This document shows positions 1 through 9,278 of a stretch of DNA of 64,000 nt, in pieces. A program made the translations under genes and the position numbers. The stretch lies in NCBI GenBank assembly GCA_051251725.1, contig JBPOFN010000014.1:1-64000 (forward strand), read 5' to 3'. Every line of letters starts with the position of its first letter. The stretch's first letter is position 1. The stretch is from JALZUE01 sp051251725. Its GTDB lineage: Bacteria; Pseudomonadota; Gammaproteobacteria; Enterobacterales; Alteromonadaceae. A model generated the notes under the pieces. It was not told the origin of the DNA, did not search any database, and saw nothing but the letters and a program-made list of their open reading frames with translations.

Positions 1-1461
1 GGTAAATCAACATTTAAAAACTTAGAAATTCAATTAATCAAGCAAGAGAATTTTTTTTGGAGCGAGCTTAACTTAACACCCTACCATGATGATAAGGGCC
101 AATTAATTGGTATCTCAGGCACTATCGACGATATAACTGCGCGTAAAAAAGCAGAAGAGCGTTTAACGCATGTTGCTTTACATGACACCTTAACCGGTAT
201 TTTTAATCGTCATTATTTTGATAATGAACTAAAGGCCTTGTCCAATAATGCCAAGCGCACCGGCCATGAACACACGTTATTGTATATCGACTTAGACCAT
301 TTTAAAGTGATTAATGACTCGCAAGGGCATCACCATGGCGATCTTGTTTTAAAAGAAGTGGTTAGGTTATTAAGTGAAAGAACACGGAAAAGTGATTTGT
401 TGTGCCGTATTGGTGGCGATGAATTTGCCATGTTATTAAATAACACCTCGGTGACTGAAGCCGAGCATTTGGCGCTAGAAATTTGCCAAACCATTGCCGA
501 CACTTGTTTCCGGTTTTCACAGCAAGTTTATAAAATCAGCTGTAGCATTGGTATTTCTGCAATTAATGGTCAAGCAGCAAGTAGTGATATTTATCTGCAG
601 CAAGCTGATATTGCAATGTTTGCGGCGAAAGCTAAAGGCCGTAATGGCATTCATGTTTTTACTCAAGAAGACAAGATGACCGGCGAGCTAAAACAGAGCT
701 TTGAATGGGCACAAAAACTACAACAAGCGCTAAGTGAAGATAATGTTGTCCTGCATTTTCAGCCGATAATTAGTACCCAATCGCGTAAAATTGTTGGTTA
801 CGAAGCGCTGGTACGCTTAATTGTTGATGGTAAAATGATTTTCCCCAATGACTTTATTCCATCATTGGAAAAAGCGGAAGAAATGAATCTGCTCGATCGC
901 CATGTTATTAATAAAGCGTTGAGTACGCTCGCGCAATATCCGGTTTTAAAACAAATAGCGATAAACTTATCGGCACAAGCTTTTACCGATGATCGGTTAT
1001 TTGGTTTTATCGCCGAAAAGTTAGATTTTTATCAAGTTCCTGCCACCAACGTTGTTTTTGAATTAACGGAAAGTGCCAGTTTGTCGAATATTACGGGTAC
1101 CCAGCGCTTGGTGACTAAGTTAAATGAATTAGGCTGTCGCTTCTCTATTGACGATTTTGGTACCGGTTTTAGTACCTTTGCCTACCTTAAACAAATACCG
1201 GCAGGTAGCGTTAAAATTGACGGCTCTTTTGTGCAAGATATGGTGAATAACCCAACCGACGAAGTGTTAGTAAAAGCAATCAATGATACTGCGCATGCGT
1301 TAGGAAAAACGACGGTTGCGGAATTTGTTGAAGATAAAGTGACATTGGATCGGCTCGCTGAATTAGGCGTTGATTACGCCCAAGGTTATTATATTGGTCG
1401 CCCCGTTGATATTAGTGTTATCAATGGTGATATTGACGCTGCTTATGTCGAAGTTGGTTGA
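1..1461 (+). CDS. PAS-GGDEF-EAL c-di-GMP turnover protein (5' end outside window)
   Basis: The reading frame is open from base 1, so the start lies to the left of the window. The first ~55 visible codons look like the end of a PAS/PAC sensor domain. A GGDEF domain follows, beginning at the HDTLTGIFNRHYF motif, with an intact GGDEF active site and an intact RxxD inhibitory site (RKSD) five residues before it. The EAL domain keeps EALVR, the NLS asparagine, FELTES, DDFGTG, the KIDGSF lysine, AEFVE (usual AEGVE) and QGY, so both cyclase and phosphodiesterase activity look possible. Which one dominates cannot be told from sequence. It is convergent with the next gene. A membrane or other sensory part may precede the PAS domain outside the window. 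Confidence 0.93.
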   Translation, partial: GKSTFKNLEIQLIKQENFFWSELNLTPYHDDKGQLIGISGTIDDITARKKAEERLTHVALHDTLTGIFNRHYFDNELKALSNNAKRTGHEHTLLYIDLDHFKVINDSQGHHHGDLVLKEVVRLLSERTRKSDLLCRIGGDEFAMLLNNTSVTEAEHLALEICQTIADTCFRFSQQVYKISCSIGISAINGQAASSDIYLQQADIAMFAAKAKGRNGIHVFTQEDKMTGELKQSFEWAQKLQQALSEDNVVLHFQPIISTQSRKIVGYEALVRLIVDGKMIFPNDFIPSLEKAEEMNLLDRHVINKALSTLAQYPVLKQIAINLSAQAFTDDRLFGFIAEKLDFYQVPATNVVFELTESASLSNITGTQRLVTKLNELGCRFSIDDFGTGFSTFAYLKQIPAGSVKIDGSFVQDMVNNPTDEVLVKAINDTAHALGKTTVAEFVEDKVTLDRLAELGVDYAQGYYIGRPVDISVINGDIDAAYVEVG

Positions 1462-1554
1462 TCTAAGTCGTCACTGAAACAGCTACTATTGCGAATCTTT
1501 CGAATGATATGCTATCGGCTTGCGCAGGTTAGTTGGCTTGGTTGGTTATCGCTG

Positions 1555-3108
1555 TTAACCTGAGTGAAGTGGTAATGTCACAGTAAAAGTAGCACCTTGG
1601 TTTAACTTACTCGTCACTGAAATTTTTCCACCCATCAAAGTAACAAAGCGTTTTGAAATTGCGAGCCCTAATCCGGTGCCGCTGAATTTTCTAGTTTGAC
1701 TAGAATCCACTTGTCGAAACTCATCAAAAATATAGGCCTGTTGTGCCTCGGTTAATCCAATGCCTGTATCGGTAATTTGAAAATGAATACTTTCATTATT
1801 GTTTGCTATGGTTAATGATATTTGACCATTTTCGGTGAATTTACAGGCGTTGCTTAACAAGTTTAGCAGTACTTGCTCAAGTTTTTCTTTATCTGTGGTG
1901 AGCTTGTTGATGACCGCGTGATTCTCAATAAAAAAGCTATTATTGTTTTTGTGGGCGAGTGGCTTAATGGTGTCTAATAAATTCTGCTGTATGCTGTCGA
2001 TGAAAACTTCACTGTGATGAAGGTCGGTTTTTCCCGCTTCTATTTTAGCTAAATCTAACAGGCTATTAATCAATAACAGTAGGCGGCTTGAATTTTTAGC
2101 GATTTTGTCCATATCTTCCAGCAAAGTAAAATTGCCTTCGAGCTCAAGCTCTTCAATCACTAATTCGCCATACCCAATAATAGATTGAATTGGGGTTCTT
2201 AATTCATGGCTCATATTCGCCATAAATTCAGATTTATGTTGGCTTGCTGATAACGCCTCATCACGCGCTGACACCAATTCTAACGTGCGAACTTGTACTT
2301 CATTTTCTAAGTGGTCGCGGTGTTGCTTTAAGTCGTTATCTTGCTGTTTTAACACTTTCATCATTAAGTTATATGAGCTTGCCATATTCTTAATTTCTTT
2401 AGCGCCTTTAATGCTAGCCAAAATATATTCGCCGCTATTTTTGGCTTCGGCCATAGTATCAGCAAGTTGACCTAATGGTTTGAACAGCCGATTTAAGCCA
2501 TAACGTAATATCGCCCCCATGATTAACACTGACACTATACCTACGGCGGCAACTAACAAGGCAACGCGGGTTTGTGCGTCGCTAAGATGCTCTTTACTGT
2601 AAATCACTTCAACAAAACCAATGGTTTGCGCTTGCTCGGTAGTTTCTTCAAGTTCAAATTCACTTTCAGCATCTGACGAGGCCTGTTCAGCGACATACAC
2701 CGGCGATTTGATGAGCCAATATTCGTTAGTTTCTTGGCTGATGGCGGTGCTGGCAAGCGTACTTTGTGCTCGTTCAATAATGTCAGGAAAGTTACCTATG
2801 GTAAGAAAGTTACTGTGATCGGTGAAGATGATTTTTGCGGCTTTGACCGATTGAAAGCCCTTTACTTGTGTCATCGCGTCGGAGGCATTTTCAGGGTCGC
2901 CCGATAACAAAGCAAAAACCACTTGTTTGGCCAAGCCTTCAGATATTTGAAAAGCATTATCTAGCATTAATTGTCGAGATTGATGATTGACCCCCGCGGT
3001 GGTCACTAAGCTGATAATGATGGTCATCAAGGCAATGCCGACAATCATAAAGCTGATCACTTGTGATCTTATGCTGCGCTCGGAATCGGTAGAAAAACTA
3101 AATAACAT
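1555..3108 (-). CDS. Membrane-bound sensor histidine kinase
   Basis: A 517-residue kinase. It has a transmembrane helix at ~15-38, a periplasmic region to ~180, a second helix at ~182-204, a HAMP-like linker and a coiled coil to ~280. The HisKA domain carries the H-box with phospho-acceptor His301 (MSHELRTP). The HATPase domain has an N-box (NLLSNACKF), G1 (DTGIGL) and G2 (GTGLGL). There is no receiver domain, so it must signal to a separate response regulator, and none lies nearby. It begins 11 bases after a gene for a periplasmic substrate-binding protein on the same strand. That suggests the pair works as a split sensor in which the binding protein reports ligand to the periplasmic loop. 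The ligand is unknown. Confidence 0.93.
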   Translation of the reverse strand: MLFSFSTDSERSIRSQVISFMIVGIALMTIIISLVTTAGVNHQSRQLMLDNAFQISEGLAKQVVFALLSGDPENASDAMTQVKGFQSVKAAKIIFTDHSNFLTIGNFPDIIERAQSTLASTAISQETNEYWLIKSPVYVAEQASSDAESEFELEETTEQAQTIGFVEVIYSKEHLSDAQTRVALLVAAVGIVSVLIMGAILRYGLNRLFKPLGQLADTMAEAKNSGEYILASIKGAKEIKNMASSYNLMMKVLKQQDNDLKQHRDHLENEVQVRTLELVSARDEALSASQHKSEFMANMSHELRTPIQSIIGYGELVIEELELEGNFTLLEDMDKIAKNSSRLLLLINSLLDLAKIEAGKTDLHHSEVFIDSIQQNLLDTIKPLAHKNNNSFFIENHAVINKLTTDKEKLEQVLLNLLSNACKFTENGQISLTIANNNESIHFQITDTGIGLTEAQQAYIFDEFRQVDSSQTRKFSGTGLGLAISKRFVTLMGGKISVTSKLNQGATFTVTLPLHSG

Positions 3109-3119
3109 TTATCAGCACT

Positions 3120-4022
3120 TTAATTTGGAAACGTTAAGGCAAAGCTTGAGCGTTCATTCGAATTATAGTTATAACCTAGATGAGCTGCCGTTCTTAAGTT
3201 AACGGCGAGCTTGATATTGTCTAACAGTTTTACCGTAGACGGACGCGCTTTATAATTAACTGTGTTGATCAGCCGCGCAAGTTGCTGTCCTAACTGTTCG
3301 TTGTTGGGTAAAGCCGAAAATAAAGCGCCGCGTTTGGCATGGGTTGGTTTACTGGAAAAAACCACCATTTTATTTTCCCATGCTTTTTCTAAGATATTCG
3401 GCACAATAATTTTTTCATTGGCAGTAACCGGATCTAACGGTAACCAAATGGCCATATTTTTTAGATCAGCCGTTTCAAAAATTTTATTGTAGGCTTTGAC
3501 CGCGCTGGGCAGGTCGTTCACGGCAATATGATTAAGGGTTAAACCTTTTGCGCTCGCGGTTAGCTCAGCTTGTTTAATATACCAAGCGGATGTTGGGCTG
3601 TATAACACGGTAATAGTGGTTATTGTTGGCGCTAATTCATGCAGTGAATTAAATAATATTTCAGGGTCAGTGATCAGGCTAACCCCAGAGATACCGTTTG
3701 GTCTGATTGGCAGTGCGCCCACTACCACAGGTTTTTCTTGATAAAGCTCTTTGGCAATGCGCATACCGCGCTTACCTAAGGCAATAATTTTTTCTGTTGT
3801 TATTTGTGCGGCTAATAATTCGGGGTCAAAAGTTTTAGGTAACTTTAAATAAGCAATGTCACCATCAAATTCTGTTGAGATACCGTTGAGGATTTGCTGA
3901 AAAATTTGGTCGTAAGGGGCACTAACGTCAGGATAAACCACAGTCACTTTTCCCGTATCCGCCAAGGCAGAGAAACTTAACATTAATAAAATTAAAAATG
4001 TCTTGGTAGAACCCCACTTCAT
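3120..4022 (-). CDS. Periplasmic ABC-type substrate-binding protein (PF04392-like)
   Basis: The protein has a signal peptide (hydrophobic LILLMLSFSALA) and the fold pattern of the TrpX/YtfQ-like ABC substrate-binding family, with the beta-strand VTVVYPDVSAPY and later segments such as GISGVSLITDP and TVLYSP. I chose the ATG at 4022 because it places a compact signal peptide at the N-terminus and has TTGAG upstream. An in-frame ATG at 4058 would add 12 residues with a poor ribosome-binding site. No ABC permease or ATPase gene is adjacent. It lies immediately upstream of, and probably in an operon with, a histidine kinase, so a sensing role is more likely than transport. The ligand cannot be predicted. 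Confidence 0.85.
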   Translation of the reverse strand: MKWGSTKTFLILLMLSFSALADTGKVTVVYPDVSAPYDQIFQQILNGISTEFDGDIAYLKLPKTFDPELLAAQITTEKIIALGKRGMRIAKELYQEKPVVVGALPIRPNGISGVSLITDPEILFNSLHELAPTITTITVLYSPTSAWYIKQAELTASAKGLTLNHIAVNDLPSAVKAYNKIFETADLKNMAIWLPLDPVTANEKIIVPNILEKAWENKMVVFSSKPTHAKRGALFSALPNNEQLGQQLARLINTVNYKARPSTVKLLDNIKLAVNLRTAAHLGYNYNSNERSSFALTFPN

Positions 4023-4116
4023 GAACAATCTCAAATGTGACGACGTAATTTTTATCATAGCGATATTTTATTTGATAGTCGATTGATTTGTTTGAATTTT
4101 CAGCAAGAGTGAGGTT

Positions 4117-4764
4117 TTAGTGTTGATGCGCTGATTTTTGTGATTGATAGAGTATAGCGCCGCCAATTAAGGCGAGTACAAATAAACTTGCGCTGATCAT
4201 TAAGTGGCTACTGCTGGCTAATTTAATGCCAGCGCCGGCTAATGAAAAAATAAATATTTGCGGGATAAAACCAATAAATGAACCGGCTACATAACGTGTT
4301 TTATCAAGCCGACAAACACCAGCAATAATATTAGTTAAAAAATTGCTGCCTAAGGGTAATATTCTAATGATGATGGCTTTGTAAAATAATTGCTGTGCTA
4401 AAAAGCTAGCGATACTGCTTTGCTGGCGAGGGTAGTTTTTATCAATGTAGGCAGTTAAAAATCGTCGGGCCACGACTAAGGTAAGGTAACAACCAATAGT
4501 GGTGGCAATCAGCGCGATAATAAAACCATAACCAGTGCCAAAGCTAAAGCCACTGATAAAGGCAGCAATTTGCCGAGGGAGCCCAACAGCGGTTAAACCG
4601 GCTAAGAATAGTAATAAAAAAACCGCCCCAATCAGCCCTTTAGGTAAGCGTGCACTGAGCTGCTGCTGAAAGCTTGGGTCATTAAATAAATATTGGCTTG
4701 GGATCGCCACTATGACTAAAATAATAATGGCGATTAAAGAAAGCTTAAGGGTGGAAGCTAACAT
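4117..4764 (-). CDS. VTT-domain (TVP38/TMEM64, DedA-like) inner membrane protein
   Basis: A 215-residue polytopic membrane protein of the VTT/SNARE-associated family (PF09335). Signature segments are the glycine-rich AAFISGFSFGTGYG, followed by a long helix, and the later RILPLGSNFLTNIIAG and IGFIPQIFIFSLAGAG segments. About five to six transmembrane helices are evident. Members of this superfamily are implicated in lipid scrambling or in maintaining membrane potential, but the bacterial YdjX/YdjZ branch has no firm function. It follows the gene for the 606-residue protein on the same strand by 13 bases, so the two are probably co-transcribed. Confidence 0.88.
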   Translation of the reverse strand: MLASTLKLSLIAIIILVIVAIPSQYLFNDPSFQQQLSARLPKGLIGAVFLLLFLAGLTAVGLPRQIAAFISGFSFGTGYGFIIALIATTIGCYLTLVVARRFLTAYIDKNYPRQQSSIASFLAQQLFYKAIIIRILPLGSNFLTNIIAGVCRLDKTRYVAGSFIGFIPQIFIFSLAGAGIKLASSSHLMISASLFVLALIGGAILYQSQKSAHQH

Positions 4765-4777
4765 AACAATTAAAAAC

Positions 4778-6598
4778 TTAGCTAGTTTCGGTCACTTTTG
4801 GATCTTGTGCATTAATTGTTTCGCTGATAGTAACGCACCAGCTGTTAATCATATTTAAACATTCTTGATAATGAATACGGGTATAACGCTGATTACCGCG
4901 GCGCGCGTATAAACACAAAGTATAAACATGACCAGATTTATCAATGATTTCAATGGCAATGACCCGCGCTCTGTGATCAACCATTTTTAAGCGCTGTTCA
5001 AGGGCAATAATATGATTCATTTGCGCTTTGTCTTCATCGCTAAATCTGTTTTCTGGTTGCTCATCAATAATATTAATAACTTTATGGTTGAGTAATATTC
5101 GGCTGGCGGCAATATCTGACAAGCTTAACGAAACGTCTGCAGTTTTTTGATGGCGTTTAAATAAATCGACGCTTTCACTGTAGTTTGAGAGCTCGAAGCG
5201 ATTATAGTGCTTACGCACAAAGCTTTTTTCTTTGTCGTGGTTTTTGATTTTAAGCGCGACAAAAATAGCGATAATAAAAACACTAAAAACTGCGAGCCAT
5301 AAATATATTTGGCTGTAATCGTTTTCTTGGTAGGGTGACAAATAATCACTGTCATCGCCTGAGTTGTCAGCATCGCCGGTAATATCCATCGCTTTAATTT
5401 GACTAAAAACACCATCGGTAATATTCAATAACATTAATTCAAACTGATTATTAATGGTTAAGCCTAATTGCGCTTGTGGGTCAATATTAGGGATAGTGGC
5501 TAATAAAATTTTATCGACAGTTTTATCTTCGGCCACTGACAGACTATGCAGTTGCCATTCACCGTTAGCATATTCAACGGTAATTAATTTATACAATAAG
5601 TTGGCAAGTCGTCGGCCTTCGTACCACGCAATTTGATGTGCTTTGGCTAAACTTGCACCTTGCCATAATGGCTTGCTGACTTCTTTACGTAAATCGTCGC
5701 CAACACTCAACACCGTTAAAATACGCGTGTGATCTGGCTGCTCTTTTGATGGCGCTTGCTCGACTATGCTGAACCATTGCTGGTTATTCTTCTTTTGCCA
5801 CAACACTTTATGAATGTTTTTTGCACCTAAGGCGATTATTTCATTGTCGATTTCAGCATTGCTATTAAAAGGATTAGTTTCAGGAATAGTGTAATTTCTC
5901 AAACCAAACTTATCTGGGTTAATTCGCAATACAACGCCTGAATATAATGGCGTTTCTTGATGTTTTTCACTTTGATTGAGAATAATAAACAGGCTGCCAA
6001 ATTCATCTTGCCACGGCTTTAAATACGGATTAAAAGTCAGTTGTTTAATCTGCGTTGTTTTTTCTGGTGAAGCAATGCGAATAATTTCACGTTTGTTTTC
6101 TACGTCGACATTTTTACCGAGAATATCGATATGCCATTCATAAACCACTAGATCAAATTCATTCGCTTCATTGGCAACTTTAGGTAAGCGCACTAAGCGG
6201 CGTTTATCATTAAAGCTTTCAACGTGAGCAGTATAAAAGATGTGATGACCGGGTAAGTCTTTTAACGCAAAATTAGGGTGCAAAGCCATTGCGGTTAAGG
6301 ACAATTTAGGGTTATTTAATTCCTTGGCGACATCTAATAAGGCTGTGCTTGCTAATTTTCCGTTAACAACTTCTAAGATTTTCCCTTGTGTTGTAAAAAC
6401 ATAGAAGTCGTTTTGTTTGCTGGGATGAGCAAGCACTTGTTGCCAGTTAAACTGGGTGTCTTCAACCTTATTAAAAGTGACCAAATGATCAAGTTGAATG
6501 GCAGATACAGCGCTTGAAAGTAAAAAAGCAACAAGGATAACGAGCGGCTTAATAAAGTCATAACCTTTAACCGAATTTTTTATGAGTGCTGACAACAT
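4778..6598 (-). CDS. Uncharacterised membrane protein with beta-propeller-like periplasmic region
   Basis: A 606-residue protein that I do not recognise by name. It has an N-terminal signal/anchor helix (~16-36), a ~390-residue periplasmic region, a transmembrane helix at ~430-450 (IYLWLAVFSVFIIAIFVAL) and a ~150-residue probably cytoplasmic C-terminal domain. The periplasmic part resembles the glucose/sorbosone-dehydrogenase-like beta-propellers: a QVLAHPSKQNDFYVFTTQG-type first blade, an LSLTAMALHPNF blade and a GVVLRINPDKF blade. The histidines and metal ligands of true PQQ enzymes are not evident, so an enzymatic role is uncertain. It is co-directional with the VTT-domain gene. A sensing or envelope role is possible, but this is inference only. 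Confidence 0.75.
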   Translation of the reverse strand: MLSALIKNSVKGYDFIKPLVILVAFLLSSAVSAIQLDHLVTFNKVEDTQFNWQQVLAHPSKQNDFYVFTTQGKILEVVNGKLASTALLDVAKELNNPKLSLTAMALHPNFALKDLPGHHIFYTAHVESFNDKRRLVRLPKVANEANEFDLVVYEWHIDILGKNVDVENKREIIRIASPEKTTQIKQLTFNPYLKPWQDEFGSLFIILNQSEKHQETPLYSGVVLRINPDKFGLRNYTIPETNPFNSNAEIDNEIIALGAKNIHKVLWQKKNNQQWFSIVEQAPSKEQPDHTRILTVLSVGDDLRKEVSKPLWQGASLAKAHQIAWYEGRRLANLLYKLITVEYANGEWQLHSLSVAEDKTVDKILLATIPNIDPQAQLGLTINNQFELMLLNITDGVFSQIKAMDITGDADNSGDDSDYLSPYQENDYSQIYLWLAVFSVFIIAIFVALKIKNHDKEKSFVRKHYNRFELSNYSESVDLFKRHQKTADVSLSLSDIAASRILLNHKVINIIDEQPENRFSDEDKAQMNHIIALEQRLKMVDHRARVIAIEIIDKSGHVYTLCLYARRGNQRYTRIHYQECLNMINSWCVTISETINAQDPKVTETS

Positions 6599-6714
6599 GA
6601 TCGGAGAATATCCCTATTGGTGCTTGTTTTTGCTTATTTATCTGTAAATAACCTTTGCGCTAGTATGCATAAGCATAGTGCGCAGTACAATATATACGGT
6701 GAAAAAACAGCGAA

Positions 6715-7365
6715 TTAACTAGCTAATAACACCGTTTGTTGGCTTTCGATAAACTGAGTTTTATCGGCATTATTCATATAGCTTAATTTACCTTCAATCA
6801 CCATTTGGCTGCCCGGCTTGGCGTGGTCGTGTAAATATTGTGCTTGTTTGCCCCAAACATGAAAAGCTCTGGTCAGGGTGAATTCTTGTAATTTACCTGA
6901 AATAGGAGAAATAACTTGGTGTTTTATCGTCAGATTACCTTCGCCTAATAACTTGTCTTGTTCGGTTGTCATTAGTTTAATTGGCGCACTTAATTCACCG
7001 CTAACTTGCACTAAATTAATCGACTGGGCATAACCTTTGGCAAACACTTGGGCAAAATTGGCGTGAATAATTTCACGATTGGTTTGTTTACTATTTAATA
7101 AATAACCATGAACCAGCATCACCTCGCCTTTTTCAGCATACAGCAAGGTTTGGTCAACAATGTCGCCGATCACTTTAACCGTATGGTAGTGCGTCCATTC
7201 TTTATACTGTTGGCTTTGTTTGTCAAACCAGCGGCTATGGGTGGCCAGGGTTACTTCTGCCATGGCAACAACCGGATTGGCTAAGTAGCGAATTTCTGGC
7301 TTAGACACTAAATTCCCTAACAGTGTTACTTTACATAAATGATGCTTTTTAAGTGCAGTCGACAT
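6715..7365 (-). CDS. SSB-like protein with two tandem OB folds
   Basis: A 216-residue protein. Residues ~8-105 match the single-stranded-DNA-binding protein family (CKVTLLGNLVSKPEIRY, then SRWFDKQ, then THYHTVKVIGDIVDQ and EVMLVHGYLL). Residues ~115-213 form a second, more diverged OB-like unit (LVQVSGELSAP, FHVWGKQAQYL, GSQMVIEGKLSY). The acidic C-terminal tail with the DIPF tip, through which housekeeping SSB recruits partners, is absent. It is therefore more likely an accessory paralogue than the essential SSB. The upstream sequence AGAAAG supports the chosen ATG. It stands alone, divergent from the next gene. Confidence 0.8.
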   Translation of the reverse strand: MSTALKKHHLCKVTLLGNLVSKPEIRYLANPVVAMAEVTLATHSRWFDKQSQQYKEWTHYHTVKVIGDIVDQTLLYAEKGEVMLVHGYLLNSKQTNREIIHANFAQVFAKGYAQSINLVQVSGELSAPIKLMTTEQDKLLGEGNLTIKHQVISPISGKLQEFTLTRAFHVWGKQAQYLHDHAKPGSQMVIEGKLSYMNNADKTQFIESQQTVLLAS

Positions 7366-7489
7366 TAACTTTCTTTCTCATAGTTCTTAGGGCGCTTAAT
7401 GTAAGGGATGCGAGGATAGTAATCAAGATTGTTGAAAATTAAGCTGGTTACCGTCATCATACGTCGCTTTATTGTGATGGAATATAACT

Positions 7490-7930
7490 ATGAGTAATCT
7501 GACCATTGAATGGCAGCTTTTACAGAACCAATACGACAGTTATGAGAAGTGGTCGTTAGTGATAAAATTGCTGGCGATTACGTTATTTATCGCGGGCATC
7601 GCGTTGGCAGTTAACTCGCTTTATTTGATACTGGTTATGGCAGTATTGTGGTTGCAAGATGGTATTTGGAAAACTTTTCAAAGCCGAATCGAACAGCGTT
7701 TATATCTTGTTGAGGCGCAGCTGGCAAAAAACGAAAGTGAATCATTATCGCAAGAAGCCGTGGGCATTGCTTGTCAGTTTAATACTGAATTTTTAGCCAA
7801 TCGCCGCGGTGGTTTATGTTTAATTAAAGAATATATCTGCCAAGCACTGAGGCCAACAGTGGCTTACCCTTATGTGCTGTTATTAGCTTTTGCTGTTATT
7901 CAATGTTTAGTACGATGTTTTGTCGTTTAA
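7490..7930 (+). CDS. Small membrane protein of unknown function
   Basis: A 146-residue protein, not recognised. It has two closely spaced N-terminal transmembrane helices (~24-43 and ~45-62), a ~60-residue hydrophilic, probably cytoplasmic segment that starts with an amphipathic helix (RIEQRLYLVEAQL), and a C-terminal transmembrane helix (~125-145). The ATG at 7490 lies in a plausible context after GGAATATAACT. No partner gene is obvious: the SSB-like gene is divergent, and the downstream MCP gene is separated by a hairpin. Confidence 0.65.
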   Translation: MSNLTIEWQLLQNQYDSYEKWSLVIKLLAITLFIAGIALAVNSLYLILVMAVLWLQDGIWKTFQSRIEQRLYLVEAQLAKNESESLSQEAVGIACQFNTEFLANRRGGLCLIKEYICQALRPTVAYPYVLLLAFAVIQCLVRCFVV

Positions 7931-7957
7931 TTCAGTAATTAAGCGCTTAATGTTACC

Positions 7958-7981
7958 TTAAGCGCCTACTCAGGCGTTTAA
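7958..7981 (+). terminator. Hairpin after the small membrane protein gene
   Basis: TTAAGCGCC (7958-7966) pairs with GGCGTTTAA (7973-7981) with one G-T wobble. There is no long T tract, so termination is only probable. A 12-base perfect palindrome TTAAGCGCTTAA lies just upstream at 7939-7950. Confidence 0.35.
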
Positions 7982-8082
7982 TCATTTCACCAATATGATG
8001 CAAGATGGTTAACCATCACCAACATAGCGCACGATAATATAACATTTTAAAAAATAATCTTTAAATTTCAGTCTGTTAACTT

Positions 8083-9276
8083 TTGGATCGCATTTTGCTC
8101 TTCCAAGTTATCAAGCTGACATTAGGATTTTTTGTGTTCATTTTATTTTCTCCGATTTATTTACTGCTTAAAAATTTGGGCTTTAGCCTAACTATCTGCG
8201 CTGCCTTTTTATTAGCGGTAACAAATGTTATTGCCAGTTTTTATATTACGCCAACAGATTTGTTACCAAGTTTTGTGCTGTTTTTCTATTTAGTGATTGG
8301 TGTTTTTTTAATTATTAAACAAGAAATCAAGCAAATTAATCATGTGATTGAAGCTATCAATACTAAGAATTTTGATCATCGCGATATTCACTTTAATAGC
8401 TTAGTGAATGCGACTTTTTTGGAACAACTACTACGTACTTATCGTGAATTGGGACGGATCAATATTCATCATGAAGAAAAAAATAAAGAAGTTGAATACG
8501 CCGCCATTCAGGTGATCGAAATCTCCTCGAAAGTAAAAGCGAATGTACAATCACAATCTGATGCCACCACATCAACGGCGGCGGCAATCACTGAAATGAG
8601 CCAATCTTTAGTTGAGGTTAATAGAGAAATCACCAATACCCATACGTCGTCTTGCCAGGCTTCTGACATAGCTCAACATGGCAAAGGTAGTTTAGTTTCA
8701 TTAAACCAAGCCGTTACCGACGTCAGTAAACGGGCACAAACCACACAGCAGCGCATGATCTCGCTGAATGAGTTAGTGAAAAATGTTGAAAAAATAACTG
8801 AGTCTATTCAGCAAATATCGCAACAAACCAATTTATTAGCATTAAATGCTTCAATTGAAGCGGCCCGCGCAGGGCAATACGGGCGTGGTTTTGCGGTCGT
8901 GGCGGAAGAAGTAAGAGCGTTAGCTGAGCGAACGCATAGCTCAACTAACACGATAGTAAGTAATATTAATGAGGTGTTAGAAGAAAGTAGTGAAATAGTT
9001 GCGACTATGAATGCGGTCGTTAACCAAACAGAAGTTTGCATTAATAAAGTTGACGAAGTAGAGCGTGCGTTTACTGAAATAGAGCAAGCAACGGAAGAGG
9101 TGCAGCAACAAATGGAAACGATCAGTAGTGTTTCAACTCAACAAGCGGCTGCAACGAATGAAATTTCAGAACATATCGCTAAGGTGGTATTAGGCGCGCA
9201 AGCCAATGCCGACATCGCGATTCAGTCAGAGTCGGTTGCCAACCATTTACGAAAACTAACACAAGATCAAGAGTAG
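8083..9276 (+). CDS. Methyl-accepting chemotaxis protein without a periplasmic sensor domain
   Basis: A 397-residue receptor. About three hydrophobic segments occupy residues ~10-90 with only very short loops, so there is no room for a ligand-binding periplasmic domain. The C-terminal half is a normal signalling coiled coil with the conserved hairpin tip (QTNLLALNASIEAARAGQ, GRGFAVVAEEVRALAERT). The start is uncertain: TTG at 8083 keeps a full first helix but has no clear ribosome-binding site, while GTG at 8134 has AGGA six bases upstream but shortens the first helix. The stop is two bases before the next ATG, so the downstream NIT-like protein is almost surely translated with it and may supply the sensor. 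Confidence 0.88.
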   Translation: MDRILLFQVIKLTLGFFVFILFSPIYLLLKNLGFSLTICAAFLLAVTNVIASFYITPTDLLPSFVLFFYLVIGVFLIIKQEIKQINHVIEAINTKNFDHRDIHFNSLVNATFLEQLLRTYRELGRINIHHEEKNKEVEYAAIQVIEISSKVKANVQSQSDATTSTAAAITEMSQSLVEVNREITNTHTSSCQASDIAQHGKGSLVSLNQAVTDVSKRAQTTQQRMISLNELVKNVEKITESIQQISQQTNLLALNASIEAARAGQYGRGFAVVAEEVRALAERTHSSTNTIVSNINEVLEESSEIVATMNAVVNQTEVCINKVDEVERAFTEIEQATEEVQQQMETISSVSTQQAAATNEISEHIAKVVLGAQANADIAIQSESVANHLRKLTQDQE

Positions 9277-9278
9277 TC

